A stretch of DNA of 64,000 bases from Quercus robur. Lineage: Eukaryota > Streptophyta > Magnoliopsida > Fagales > Fagaceae. This document shows, piece by piece, positions 24,401-34,458 of this stretch; within the stretch, counting starts at the first letter, position 1, and the number at the start of each line of letters is the position of its first letter. The notes beneath the pieces were generated by a model that worked only from the letters and a program-made list of their open reading frames with translations, was not told the origin of the DNA and did no database searches. The stretch is from contig NC_065535.1 in NCBI RefSeq assembly GCF_932294415.1, positions 10,473,282 to 10,537,281 on the forward strand, read 5' to 3'. The position numbers were made by a program, and so were the translations under genes.

Positions 24401-25414
24401 TACCCCATTTAGTAACCCATGAATCAAGTCATCCATAACCTCCCAAAAAAAATTTCTTAATGAATCCTTCCCAATGCAATTTGAGTAGAAAACATGCTAA
24501 ATATGTCAATTGTATCTTCTCCTAGAACAAGTTTTATTAAGAGTTTTATCTATGAAATCCTATATCTCACATAGGTTTCATGAATTAATCCTATGCGAGA
24601 TATTATTATAGAAAATACCTACAAAGACAGGTGGTGCATCCCCTTCTCCATCCTCCTTCCAAAACTTCACTTTTCGGAAAAATATCTCGGCACTCCCCTT
24701 TGGTACTTCACCCCGATCTGCATTTTAATTAACAAAAGAAAATGTTATGCGTGTATGCATCATAAAACTCTGTGACCTATATATATCAGATTCCAAAATA
24801 CCAATTGCCCATCATCCCTCATGTAATACTTTTATAAAAATAAAAATAAAAAAACCAACATAGCACCAAAAAATTTGCGGCCTCATTTTCTAGGCTACAA
24901 CATAATTCCCAGCCATGCTACCTAGAAGAAACTATGAAATGCAAGGATTAACAACCTTATTCAGGAAAATCATCATAAGTAACAACCTTAAATAAGTTCA
25001 CCACAGTTTTGCAATTAAACGAAATTAACTCTCAACAAACTTTCTTTAGTTCAGACATCATATTATTACCATGCGTAACATAACATTAAATAAGTGCCCT
25101 CTTGTTGTATAAACTCTAATTTTGGTTGCAATTTATTGGAGCGAATTAAAAGCAAACAACAGTCAAATTTAATCTAGAAGATGGTTTTAAATTTGTGTGT
25201 TAACGCAGATCACAGAGTTGAAACATGAATCTAACAAGAATAATCAACTTAAACGCGTCAAAAAGAGACATGCACGATGTAAACAATGAAATTATGAAAT
25301 TGAAACTGGAGAAGTGAAATGAAGGAAATTAAGGAAAGAGAGTGAGAGAGGCTCACAGTCACGGAAGACGATGTTGTCGCCTCTCTGCGACAGAACGAAG
25401 AACTGAGAAATCAT
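17082..25414 (-). CDS. AP4M: AP-4 complex subunit mu (medium adaptin), 13 exons
   Basis: Exons (descending): 25414-25357, 24717-24623, 22167-21964, 21529-21413, 21323-21192, 20450-20324, 19526-19423, 19334-19230, 19157-19063, 18500-18413, 18217-18157, 17994-17921, 17180-17082 (TGA). All phases join without a break, giving 452 aa, the length expected for plant AP-4 mu. The N-terminus MISQFFVLSQRGDNIVFRDY and blocks such as DGVNYFHVKVAGLLFVATTR, KSVVANEPGGRKREE, NYRMTQEF and the C-terminal RYVTQANSYVAR are diagnostic. Residues of about 1-140 form the longin-like N domain; about 180-452 form the mu homology domain that binds tyrosine-type sorting signals. AP-4 acts at the trans-Golgi network in vacuolar sorting. 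All introns are GT-AG except intron 10, which has a GC donor. Intron 2 (22168-24622) holds an RTE LINE, and intron 12 holds a SINE. Confidence 0.95.
17641..17742 (-). mobile_element. SINE-D in AP4M intron 12
   Basis: On the minus strand a tRNA-like head reads box A-like gagcctcaaccgg and box B-like ggtttcaagaccc. The 3' end is at the left, next to a T-run. The direct repeats tatagacaccactacattttt (17620-17640) and tatagacaccactgcattctt (17743-17763) match at 19 of 21 positions and are a clear target duplication. Confidence 0.8.
18218..18412 (-). other. GC-AG intron 10 of AP4M with compound microsatellite
   Basis: Coding phase and protein homology put the junction at ...TTG AAG AAG|GCAAGAAAG, joined to ...TTGTAG|ATT GTT GGT. 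No GT donor keeps the frame at this place, and AAG|GCAAGA fits the consensus of GC-AG introns. About a dozen bases into the intron (sense strand) begins a (CT)n tract followed by (CA)n; on the plus strand this is (TG)n(AG)n at about 18352-18401. Confidence 0.85.
19918..20215. repeat. 157-bp tandem duplication in AP4M intron 6
   Basis: The unit beginning catcagtgaaagagata at 19918 recurs at 20075. Both contain 'ctttaggcaaactaaaaga', a (CA)n run (about 19979-20000 and 20139-20149) and 'acatatcataaactccaaac'. The first copy has the longer CA tract. Confidence 0.8.
20773..20791. repeat. 19-base poly-C tract in AP4M intron 5
   Basis: An uninterrupted run of 19 C on the plus strand (G on the transcript strand) lies in the intron 20451-21191. 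G/C homopolymers of this length are rare in AT-rich plant DNA, and the true length is prone to sequencing error. Confidence 0.8.
22641..24590 (-). pseudogene. Decayed RTE-type LINE in AP4M intron 2
   Basis: Read on the minus strand, the same sense as AP4M, conceptual translation with frameshifts and stops gives RTE-clade pieces in order. These are an endonuclease-like FWEVMDDLIHG and DLNGCVGKDSG (about 24470-24370), DTWLWNEDVQ (near 23970), and reverse-transcriptase AEKAVGPNEIPIEF…LGDVGVGWLTNLFNKI (about 23560-23440). The 3' end (left) reads gggactaaggctgtgttgtcgttgtt, ending in TTG-like repeats as in plant RTE elements. No open frame is intact. It fills most of the 2.46-kb intron. Confidence 0.75.
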
Positions 25415-25700
25415 GGCTCCTGAGAGAGAGAGAGAGAGAGAGAGTTTTCAGTTTACACAATGGGGCTTTGGCTTTTTCTATTCCTTTTCTTTCGGTTCAA
25501 TTTCAGGTTCTGAGTTTCCCTTGCAGTGGAAGACTTGGGAAGTTTTAACTTTTAAGCTCATAGTTCTCTACCGAACCAACAAACCATCAACTAGCTCATT
25601 GCCACGTTAGGCAGAGGTCACGAGACAAGCACGTGGTTCTTGAGCAACGGCATTATGACTTTTGTTTCTTTGTTTTTTTTGTTTTTTTTTTTTTTTTGGG
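25415..25700 (-). promoter_or_regulatory. 5' leader / promoter of AP4M
   Basis: Directly upstream of the ATG (higher coordinates) is a plus-strand (AG)n run at about 25422-25443, that is (CT)n in mRNA sense, common in plant 5' UTRs. No clear TATA box is seen. The plus-strand ORFs at 25342-25610 read through this leader and are not genes. A T-run sits at about 25672-25697. Confidence 0.4.
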
Positions 25701-25754
25701 TAAACGGGTAATTTCCATTAACATGTTATGTCCACCAAGTGCAAGATTTTCAGA

Positions 25755-26177
25755 ACTGGTTAGTATATTTGGTAGCTGTTTTTTCCCTATTTTCTGTTTT
25801 CAAAAATAATTTTCTATTTTTGAGACTTAAAAATTTGTTTGGCAATCCAAAATAAATAGAAAACAAAAATTGTTCTCAAAACTCAATTTGTAAAGGAAAC
25901 TGAAAACATTCAAAATGCTATTTTCAGTTTCTAATTTTCAAAAGTCAATAAAAACACGCATTTAATTTTATGAATCTATCTCATTTAATGAGTTAGCATT
26001 AGAGTTTAAATCCTAATAACAACATATTATAGTTTTTTTTTTAACTATTTTTTTTAATTGCAACTAACCAAACATGTTTTTTATTTCAAAAATACAAGAA
26101 AATTGTTTTTTCTTTATATTCCCAAAAACAAGTTTTTGAAAATAGAAAACAAAAACTGTTACCAAACATAACCTTAA
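25755..26177. mobile_element. MITE with long degenerate inverted ends
   Basis: The left 'ggttagtatatttggtagctgtttt' and the reversed right 'ggttatgtttggtaacagtttttg' pair, followed by more inverted words (tctgttttcaaaaataattt with the mirror near 26120). It is non-coding and AT-rich, and fits a MITE of about 0.42 kb. Target duplication unclear. From 26178 to 26389 nothing is seen. Confidence 0.55.
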
Positions 26178-26837
26178 TTTTCGTCTCTAAAGTCAACTAG
26201 TTCCTAAGATTGTTGAGAAAAATGACTAATAGACTTAACAGTATTTAGGGATTAAGTTAGTTTTAAGGATTAAATTGATCAATTTTGAAAACTCTTGGAC
26301 ATGGTAGGCATTAACCCAAATCTCAAAACATATTAATGGAATTTATCCTTTGTAAAATTATTTTTATATATTATTTTTTTAATAAATTAAAAAGAGGCAA
26401 AAGAGGGACCAAGGTGAACTTGCCTATAAGCATCAACAATGACCTAACAAGGGATCGAGTTAATGGGTTGGATGCCCCAAGTAAATAAAAATTTAAAAAA
26501 AAAAAAAAAGAAACAAAAAGAGGTCCTTGGAGTTAAATGGTGAGTAAGTTCATTAAGGGATTTGGGGCAAAAGGAGAAAGAAACATCAATGAAATCACAA
26601 AGGAGAGGTCTAATGTCTTTTATGACATATTGGAAATCCCATCTAAGTTGTAAGGTTGGATTGTTGATAGAGTTGGTCACAATTTTAGAACCTCATTAAA
26701 AAAAAAAAAAAAAAAAGGCAAACTTGCTACCTTGATTAATGATAATTATGACAAGTAGGAGGGTAACTCTTGTTTCAACATGTGTTGGTGAGCACGAGGG
26801 GATTCTTTTTTGTACTGACAGGTAAGATGTAGCCTTA

Positions 26838-27156
26838 GAGCATTAACATTGGTGATAGCAAAAATTTAGCAATTTGGCACTACAAAAAATTACTTTATCT
26901 ATTTTAATACCTCACTTTATAAAACACCCAACATCAGGGTTTTTATTTTAGCATTTAACGCAATAAAATAATATAAATAACACAATAATATAAACAACCT
27001 AATAAAATATTGTTTTTTTGTTAAATATCTGAGCTACAGTGCACAGCCAAAGATTTTGGTTTTTCCTCCACTGATGCAAGCATGCAGCCCACTTTTGTTA
27101 TATTTGGCTGGTAAATTTAGCATTTTAGCAATTTACCTCCACCAATACTAATGCTT
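26838..27156. mobile_element. Tourist-like MITE, TTA duplication
   Basis: Ends: GAGCATTAACATTGGTGATA on the left and AAGCATTAGTATTGGTGGAG on the reversed right. TTA flanks both sides (26835-26837 and 27157-27159), as for PIF/Harbinger Tourist MITEs. The interior of about 280 bp is AT-rich and non-coding. It lies inside the antisense LINE. Confidence 0.75.
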
Positions 27157-27409
27157 TTATAAGTCTGAATTGACAAAGGAAATGTAGGATCCCTTGCTAG
27201 TAAATGAGGCATCAAAATTAAATTTGGTCCAACTTGTGGGTGTGGAGCATAGGTTTAGGGGAGGTGTGTGTTTAGGGATAATGGAGGCCCAAACATTTAA
27301 GTGGGATTGAAAATTTAAGTTTGTTGCATTTGCTAGGTTGATGGGAGTATGGAAATTTTGTAAAAAAATGAGCTTGTTTCAATGCCACCAAAGATGGTCA
27401 CAATTTATA

Positions 27410-29736
27410 GGGGTTCTCCTGGCCATGAACTTTAATGATAGATGGGTGAATTGGATCATGGAGTGTGTTACCACTGTCTAGTATACCCTTCTCATCAATG
27501 GCAACATCTCTTAATCTTTTACCCCTAGGAAAGGACTCAGACAAGGAGACCCTCTCTCCTCATACTTAAACATTCTCTCTCTAGCACTCATGAAGGCTGA
27601 AAATCAAAAGAGAATAAAAGGAGTTAAGATAGACAGAAATGGCATCTCCTTTACACATCTATTCTTTGTTGATGATGCATTGCTCTTCTTCCAACAAGAT
27701 TACCAGTCCTTAATCCATATTCAAGAAATTCTCAACTGGTATTGTTCCTTATCTGGTCAAAGCATCAACCTCTCTAAATCTGACCTGTACTGCTCACCTA
27801 ACATAGAGGAGGAAGTGAAAGGAACCTTAGCTCAAGGTCTTGGTATCAATCTGGTTCAAAGTCCTAGTAAATACCTTGGTTTAAACTTCATGTTAAGAGG
27901 CAAGAGGATTGCTGGTTTCCAATTCTTGGTAGACAAAATGCACTCTAAATTACAGGGATGAAAGGCAAAACTCCTATCTCAGGCTGGTAGGACTACCCTA
28001 ATCAAATCCACCCTTCAGTCCATGCCTATATATACCTTCAACTATTTTAAGGTGCCTGAAGCTATTTGTAACAAGATGGATGCAATCTCTAGAGCTTTCT
28101 AGTGGGGACATGATCTAAGGGAAAAAAAGATGCACTTGGTGAATTGGGATACGGTTTGCAAACCTAAGAGAGAGGGCGGTTTAGGTTTGAGGAAATTTGG
28201 ACTCATGTATCAAGCCATGTTGGCTAAACAATTCTGGAGAATCAGTTAGAACCCACACTCCCTCATTTCCAAAACCTTCAAAGCCAAATACTTTCCCAAT
28301 GCCTCAATCCATGAATGCTCCCCTAAACCCCATCATTCCTGGTTTTGGAGAGGTATTATTAATTAGAAAAATAGCCTTCTAAAGGAAGGAATGTGGATTA
28401 TAGGTTTAGGTACAAATATCCCTCTTGATCACTTAGCCTGGTTCCCTTGTCAACCTCATCTGCTAAACCAGCATAACTTAAGTACTGGTACTGTGGCAGA
28501 CCTGATTGATCACACAAACCACTCATGGAATCCTGGTCTTGTAAAAACCCTGTACCCCTATCCCATTAGTGAAGAAATTTTGAACCTTCCTATCTCTAAA
28601 ATAGGAATTGGGATAGACAAATTAGTTTGGAAACATTCTTCTTCAGGTGATTACCAAGTTAAAAAAGCTTATAAATTTCTCTCAAAAGGGACTACACCCC
28701 TTGATTCCAACTTATGGCAGTTGATATGGAAAGTTAAAGTTCCTCTCAAAATTTGCAACTTTATGTGGAGGCTTCTCCATGATAGTCTACCCACTCTTCT
28801 CACCTTGAAGAATAGGGGTGTTTCTGTTCAAAGCTCATGCCCCCTTTGCCATGAGGAAGATGAATCCCCATCTCACCTGTTTCTGCATTGCACTTTCTCT
28901 AGAGCTATTTGGCATGGTCTCCTCTAAGTATACATACTTCAGATCTCAACCACATGACTATTGTGCAATGGGTTAGGCAAATTCTACAACTTCACAAAGA
29001 CATGGACCAAAATGATATGCTTTATCTCCAAGGAGTCTTTGTCACCTTATGGACTATTTGGTCTCACAGGAATCTAGTAACCCATGAAGGTAAACCTCCA
29101 AACCCAATGGAAGTCACTCTAACTGCTTAATCTCTTACTTGCAGGTACATTGAAGCTTATTCAAACTGCTCTACACCCTCCCATAGAAGTTTTGATAATC
29201 TTAGCTTGACCAATATACCTGGAAGACCTTGGCATCTTATTATAAAGGTGGCTAAAGCAGGACTGAAGAGATTGAACAGAGCTGGTTTTGCCTATGAAGC
29301 CAAGAACTTGCAAGGGGAACTCATTTTGCAGGGGGTATCAAGCTGTTCAGGGAAGATAATTCCAATCACCATCCAGGAAGCAATGTTGGTAGCAGCTATG
29401 AGGGCTAGGGAATTGGGCTGCAACAATCTTTTGTTCCTTAGTGATAGTAAGAGAGTTGTTCAAGTTACCAACAGGAAATGGACTCCAAACTGGCAGGAGA
29501 GGAGTTTGTTGGCTAATTGGTCTCATTTAGAACACAATGACACGAGCTATCACTCCTTGTATGTCCCAACACCTGTAATTAGTCATGTTAGCAACCTAGC
29601 CAAGTTGGCAACTAGAATGCCTATCCATTGCTGTATGATCAATTAAGCTCTTTTGTAATCAAACTCTTTTGTAATCTTTGCGTGTTTTCTGGAATGGTAT
29701 AAAAAATAAAAAAAAAATAAAAAAAATAAAAAAAAA
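27410..29736 (+). mobile_element. 5'-truncated L1-type LINE with zf-RVT and RNase H-like domain
   Basis: The plus strand encodes the 3' half of a plant L1 polyprotein in decaying but followable frames: GLRQGDPLSPY (about 27529), the RT active-site block FVDD at about 27665 (canonical YADD), KAKLLSQAGRTTLIKS, zf-RVT residues CPLCHEEDESPSHLFLHC (28835-28895), WTIWSHRNLV, and an RNase H-like (RVT_3) part AGFAYEAKN…EAMLVAAMRARELG…LSDSKRVVQV (29280-29470). Several in-frame stops are present. It ends in an A-rich tail (29697-29736). The direct repeats aagatggtcacaatttata (27391-27409) and aagatggccacaactcaca (29737-29755), 15 of 19, are the target duplication. It is inserted in an older antisense LINE. 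Confidence 0.88.
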
Positions 29737-30294
29737 AAGATGGCCACAACTCACAAGACTAGGGAAGCTACAAGTGTAAAAGTATTTTGGTTTTATTCTT
29801 TCTAGACCAAGAAATTTTGTTGGATCCAAAATACAGCGAACCTAATCAAGTGTGGATTTATTGGGTAGGGAGGTAAGGTTGATTTGGTATGTCTCCATAC
29901 AATTGCAATGAATAGGCATTTGAAGAGGATATATGCCAACAACTTAGGTTGTTGTTTGTAGAGAAAGCAATTCGTGTCTTCAATTTGAATTCGATGTTTA
30001 ACGTATAATGTAAATTGCAAATTTGCAACTTAGGTTGCTAAATGAAGTTCACATATTAGGGATGGAATATGAACTATGTAGTAATTCATGATTTCATTAA
30101 TTACTTTATAGGGAGATGAGTTCAACGTCTTGTTGAACAATTGGCAAACGGATGGCAATTTACTTTGAGGAGCAAGATGGACTGTAAATAAGTGTCGCAA
30201 ATTGTAGTTTGTTCAGCGTTGCCGTTAAGTGAAATCAATTCAACTTTTAGGTCAAAATGTCGTTTCATTTGAAATACTTGTTAGTTAATTAGAC

Positions 30295-30530
30295 CGAGTA
30301 AATGACGTATTTGGTCTTTAACCTTTTAAATTGTATTAATTCGGTCTCTAATATTTTAATGTATGTCAATTTCGTATTTGCTTTTATCTTTTAGATAAAA
30401 ATTGCTAATGTGACAAACACCCAAAAAAAAAATGACACAGTACTAAATTTAAAGACTAAATTAATACAATTGAAATATTAATAACCAAAATAAAATATAA
30501 TGTAAAGGATGAAATTGTAGTTTAGCCTAT
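30295..30530. repeat. Inverted-repeat element, MITE-like
   Basis: The left part (atttggtctttaac...aaattgtattaatt) is mirrored by the right part (aattaatacaattg ... ccaaaataaa). An A-run lies in the middle. It is short, non-coding and degenerate; the ends are not exact. Confidence 0.4.
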
Positions 30531-30640
30531 TATATAACATTGAGAAATAATAAAATGTTTGAAGATCTTTGGATAATCTCAATTTTTTTTTTTTTTGTTT
30601 TTAATTTCTTAAAAAAGTGACTCGATTAAAAGTGATGTAA

Positions 30641-30996
30641 GGGCATCTCCAGCAGACTCAGCAAATTTTTATTCTGTTTGGAGAATGAACAGTGACTTTT
30701 ACCTTTATCTACCCACTTTTTCAAATACACTTTCCAACAGACTATCTATCTCATTTAAATATTATTTATTCATTCATTATTTATTATTTTTTTAACAACT
30801 ACACATCTTCCAACATTTTTTTATTCAACACCCAATTATTATAATAGAAAAAAAAAAAGATTTGAAGAATGAACAGTAGCTCATCAGGTCTGATTCATTA
30901 GCAAAAAAAAATTAGATATATAGAGAGGCTATTAGAGCCCATTTTTTTACTCTCAATCTCTATTACAGAGAGTATTTTGCACCATTGGAGATGCTC
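30641..30996. mobile_element. Tourist-like MITE, TAA duplication
   Basis: Ends: GGGCATCTCCAGCAGACTC on the left and GAGCATCTCCAATGGTGC on the reversed right. TAA flanks both sides (30638-30640 and 30997-30999), the PIF/Harbinger target length. The interior is non-coding, with A/T-rich spacers and 'gaatgaacagt' near both ends. It lies about 770 bp upstream of the MAP kinase start codon. Confidence 0.8.
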
Positions 30997-31766
30997 TAAT
31001 CGGCTAGACATGATTTTTTTTTTTTTTTTTTGGCTGAATAATTGGCTGTACATGATTGGACAGCACCATCTAATTCCGGTAGATCAATGATCAATCTAAC
31101 TTAGGAGTTGTGTAATGCGATTGTGCGAAGAATATGCTTGATTCGTTATCCATCACAAAAAAGAAATGAAAAAAATTAAAAAATAAAAAAAAAATCTACC
31201 CGTTGCTTCCAACAAACTCATCTTAAACGCCGTCGCTTCTTCCCACTTGTATCACAGCCATAGATTACCGTGCCAAAATTGGACCCCATCGTAAGATACA
31301 GATAAAAAAAATTAATTAAAAAAAAAAAAAAACCAAATCCACATGTTTGTCACTAAAATTCTGGTCTGATCGCGACAAGATAACGAACCTCATGGCCGAG
31401 AAAGCTATTCTCAGACCTCAATTCCTCGTTGACGCGCACAAATTCAAACACACAAGAAATTGAATTCCTTAAGAAAAAATCCAATTCCTTAAAGAAATCG
31501 AATTCCAGAGCTTCCTCCGAAGCAAACATGTCGCAATTCTGGCGCGAAATCAATCGTGTCGGCGAATTAGGGTTTGTGTAAACTATCCGATGAGGAATTT
31601 TCGGTGAATACTAAGTGGCAATTTTTCTTCTTTAAAATTACACAGCATAGTATCTCACATCCAAACAAGTAAGTTTCCTTTTATAGATTTCAATATGTTT
31701 CCGAAATTGGAAATTTATCTTATACTCTTCAATAAAAAATCTTAGTATTTTTGTTTGAACTAGGAA
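30997..31766 (+). promoter_or_regulatory. Promoter and 5' leader region of the MAP kinase
   Basis: The stretch between the MITE and the ATG holds poly-A/T runs (31014-31030, 31319-31332) and a less AT-rich part (31200-31600) that is probably the transcribed leader. Sequence just before the start (tttgaactag|gaa ATG) resembles a 3' splice site, so an intron in the 5' UTR is possible. No clear TATA box. Confidence 0.35.
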
Positions 31767-34458
31767 ATGGCAACACCGGTTGAGCCACCGAATGGGGTTA
31801 GATCTCAAGGAAAACACTACTATTCGATGTGGCAAACGTTGTTTGAGATTGATACGAAGTACGTGCCCATAAAGCCGATTGGTCGTGGGGCTTATGGGAT
31901 TGTGTGTTCTTCGGTGAACAGAGAGACCAATGAGAAAGTAGCGATCAAGAAAATAAACAATGTGTTCGAGAATCGCGTGGATGCACTGAGAACTCTGCGT
32001 GAGCTGAAGCTTCTTCGGCATCTTCGACACGAGAATGTCATTGCTTTGAAAGATGTCATGATGCCTGTGCATAGGAGAAGCTTCAAGGATGTGTATTTGG
32101 TGTCTGAGCTCATGGACACGGATCTGCATCAGATTATCAAGTCGTCACAGTCACTCAGCAATGATCACTGCCAGTATTTCCTCTTTCAGGTGTGCATTTT
32201 TGTGGTCTTGTTTTTGAGAATGTTAGAATTGTTGTTGGGATTGAGAGAAAAGAGAGAAATAGTGAACATGACAATGCAGAAAATTAAGCCTTAAGAAGTT
32301 ATATTTTCACTATATGAAATTGTTGTGTTACAATGAGCTTATTGAAGTAGAGCTATAGTTTTGGTACTAGAAAGTTCTTTAGCGTTTTGGGTGTTTGAAA
32401 AATTACACTTAATAGTGCGTTAAAGTTTTGGATTTATAAAGCATGAACAGTGAGCTGTAGGGATCTTCTTTTTTCTTTTCTTTTTGGGTCTCTTAAAAGC
32501 TCCAAATTTCAGCTTTAGCTTTGAATATGTTCATTTTTAAGCACTTCTCTGGTAGTGTGTAGAGAAACTAACCCCAGGCTAACTATAGACTAACCGTAGG
32601 ATGTAGTAAAAGTTATGATGTGCTGCAGTAGTAGAAGTTGTATAGGTATAATTAAATCTAGACTGATACCTCTAAGATAGTTGTTTTGCAATTTTATCTA
32701 AAGAGGTTGGTTTTGCGATTTGAAACCATGTTGCTTTTCTAGTGTTCTTAATTCAATGATAAATGGTGCTTTTATTATTGCAATTGGCTCCTGAGTTTGG
32801 TAACTTCATTCATGCTTTATTGTTATAGTGATAACCACTGCCTCAATATGAGGTTGTTATAGGTCATTTGTGATCTCAGCCAAAACCATGTGATAGTGGT
32901 AATGCAAAGCTGAGTATTAAATTACATTTATGTATGTCTCTGGCATACAATTTTTCTTGCTTATTTTACTTTTGTGGGGATATAATGAGGGTTGGGAATT
33001 GCGATCAACATGCTAGTACTTGGTACTTAGATACAGCTTGCATATCCTCTTTGGTGGTTTTATAGTATCGAAAACATATTTTCATGTTTATCATAGATAA
33101 GTGTCAAGAAAATATGTGAATGATTTTGAAATTCTAATGAATTTCTAGATAATGTTAAGTTCCATACTGACTTATTGAAAAAGAATAGTTTCATGCTGGA
33201 TATAACGCCCATGCTACATAATGGCTGTAGGCCTCTAAAGGAAGACATATAAAAAGATTAACAAAAATGTTGGATAGATTTCTAGAGATAAGTAGTTTAA
33301 TTGTTCGATCAAACATGGTTTGAGGGAAATTAACAATACCTACTCTGTGAACAACATCAAGTTCTGAGCTACTGTCAATATCTGTTTTATGCCACCTGTA
33401 GTTAAATTTAGAGTCTTTTGAGTCTGTTTAGCAGTTACCTTATTTTTTATACTGATCACCTCCACTCATTCTAAAACTGTCACTACTTTGACAATTGGTC
33501 ACTATACCGTTGACATTATGTACTGTTGTTTCTGCTGCTGTTAGCATATAATGTGACCATAGAATGCCAACTTACTATAATAACTTGCTCTGTTCCTTAT
33601 TATCAATCTTGCTGAAATAGGCTCAGCAGTTGTTCATTGTCTGGGTATTAATATTTGAAATATGCTGGCACATTCAGTATTAGAAAAATCTTTAAAGTCA
33701 TAGTAATTGTTGAAGTTGCTTAATCCTTTATGGCTTGTATTAATCTAATCTTCCCGGTCCAGTTGCTTCGTGGATTGAAATATCTCCACTCTGCAAACAT
33801 CCTTCACCGTGACTTGAAGCCTGGGAATCTTCTCATCAATGCAAACTGTGACCTAAAAATATGTGATTTTGGGCTAGCACGTACTAGCAATGTGAAGGGC
33901 CAGTTCATGACCGAGTATGTTGTAACTCGCTGGTACCGAGCCCCAGAGCTGCTCCTCTGCTGTGACAACTATGGGACATCCATTGATGTGTGGTCTGTCG
34001 GCTGCATTTTTGCTGAGCTTCTTGGCCGAAAATCAATCTTTCCTGGCACAGAATGTCTCAATCAACTTAAACTGATCATCAACATCCTTGGTAGCCAGAG
34101 AGATGAGGATCTTGAATTTATAGACAATCCAAAAGCAAAGAGATACATTAAGGTACTTCCATACTCTCCTGGGACCCCCTTTTCCCGTCTTTATCCCAAT
34201 GCCCATCCCCTGGCTATTGATCTTCTGCAAAAAATGCTTGTATTTGATCCATCAAAGAGGATAAGTGTTACAGAAGCTCTGCAACACCCTTACATGTCCC
34301 CACTGTATGATCCCAGCTCCAATCCTCCCGCCCAGGTCCCCATTGATCTTGACATAGATGAAGATTTAGGGGAAAATATGATAAGGGAGATGATGTGGAA
34401 GGAAATACTCCATTACCATCCTGAAGCGGCTACAGCTAATGCAGAGGTCAGTTCCTAG
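31767..34458 (+). CDS. MPK1/2-like: Group C MAP kinase (MPK1/MPK2-like)
   Basis: Two exons, 31767-32189 (141 codons) and 33763-34458 (231 codons plus TAG), 372 aa. The intron 32190-33762 is phase 0, with CAG|GTGTGC and GTCCAG|TTG. All kinase hallmarks are present: glycine loop GRGAYG (39-44), catalytic Lys61 (VAIKK), HRD (156-158), DFG (176-178), and activation loop TEY (191-193), the dual phosphorylation site for a MAPKK. The N-terminus [10 protein letters not shown] and the C-terminus ([40 protein letters not shown]) match Arabidopsis MPK1/MPK2 as I recall them, with acidic residues of a docking region near the end. Role known for the group: stress and ABA-linked signalling; here inferred. 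The gene looks fully functional. The intron shows no recognisable insert. Confidence 0.95.

Larger units (their letters stand above)
26390..30020 (-). pseudogene. Old antisense L1-type LINE, broken by two insertions
   Basis: Minus-strand fragments fit one L1 LINE 3' half in order. A zinc-knuckle/zf-RVT-like part lies at about 30020-29800 (LLAYILFKCLFIAIVWRHTK). The linker 'CDHLWWH-NKLIF' and the start of the RNase H-like domain 'SWTKFNFDASF' lie at about 27400-27180. The end of the RNase H-like domain lies at about 26690-26510 (NNPTLQLRWDF, IRPLLCDFIDVSFSF). Stops and frameshifts are frequent. It is interrupted by a sense L1 (27410-29736) and a Tourist-like MITE (26838-27156), so it is older than both. 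Confidence 0.6.

Noticed and set aside
25342..25610. Two plus-strand ORFs with RERERE runs
   Set aside because: They read through the (AG)n leader and first exon of AP4M in antisense.
31638..32129. 163-aa ORF antisense to the MAP kinase first exon
   Set aside because: It mirrors the highly conserved kinase exon and has no own signature; a shadow of the real gene.
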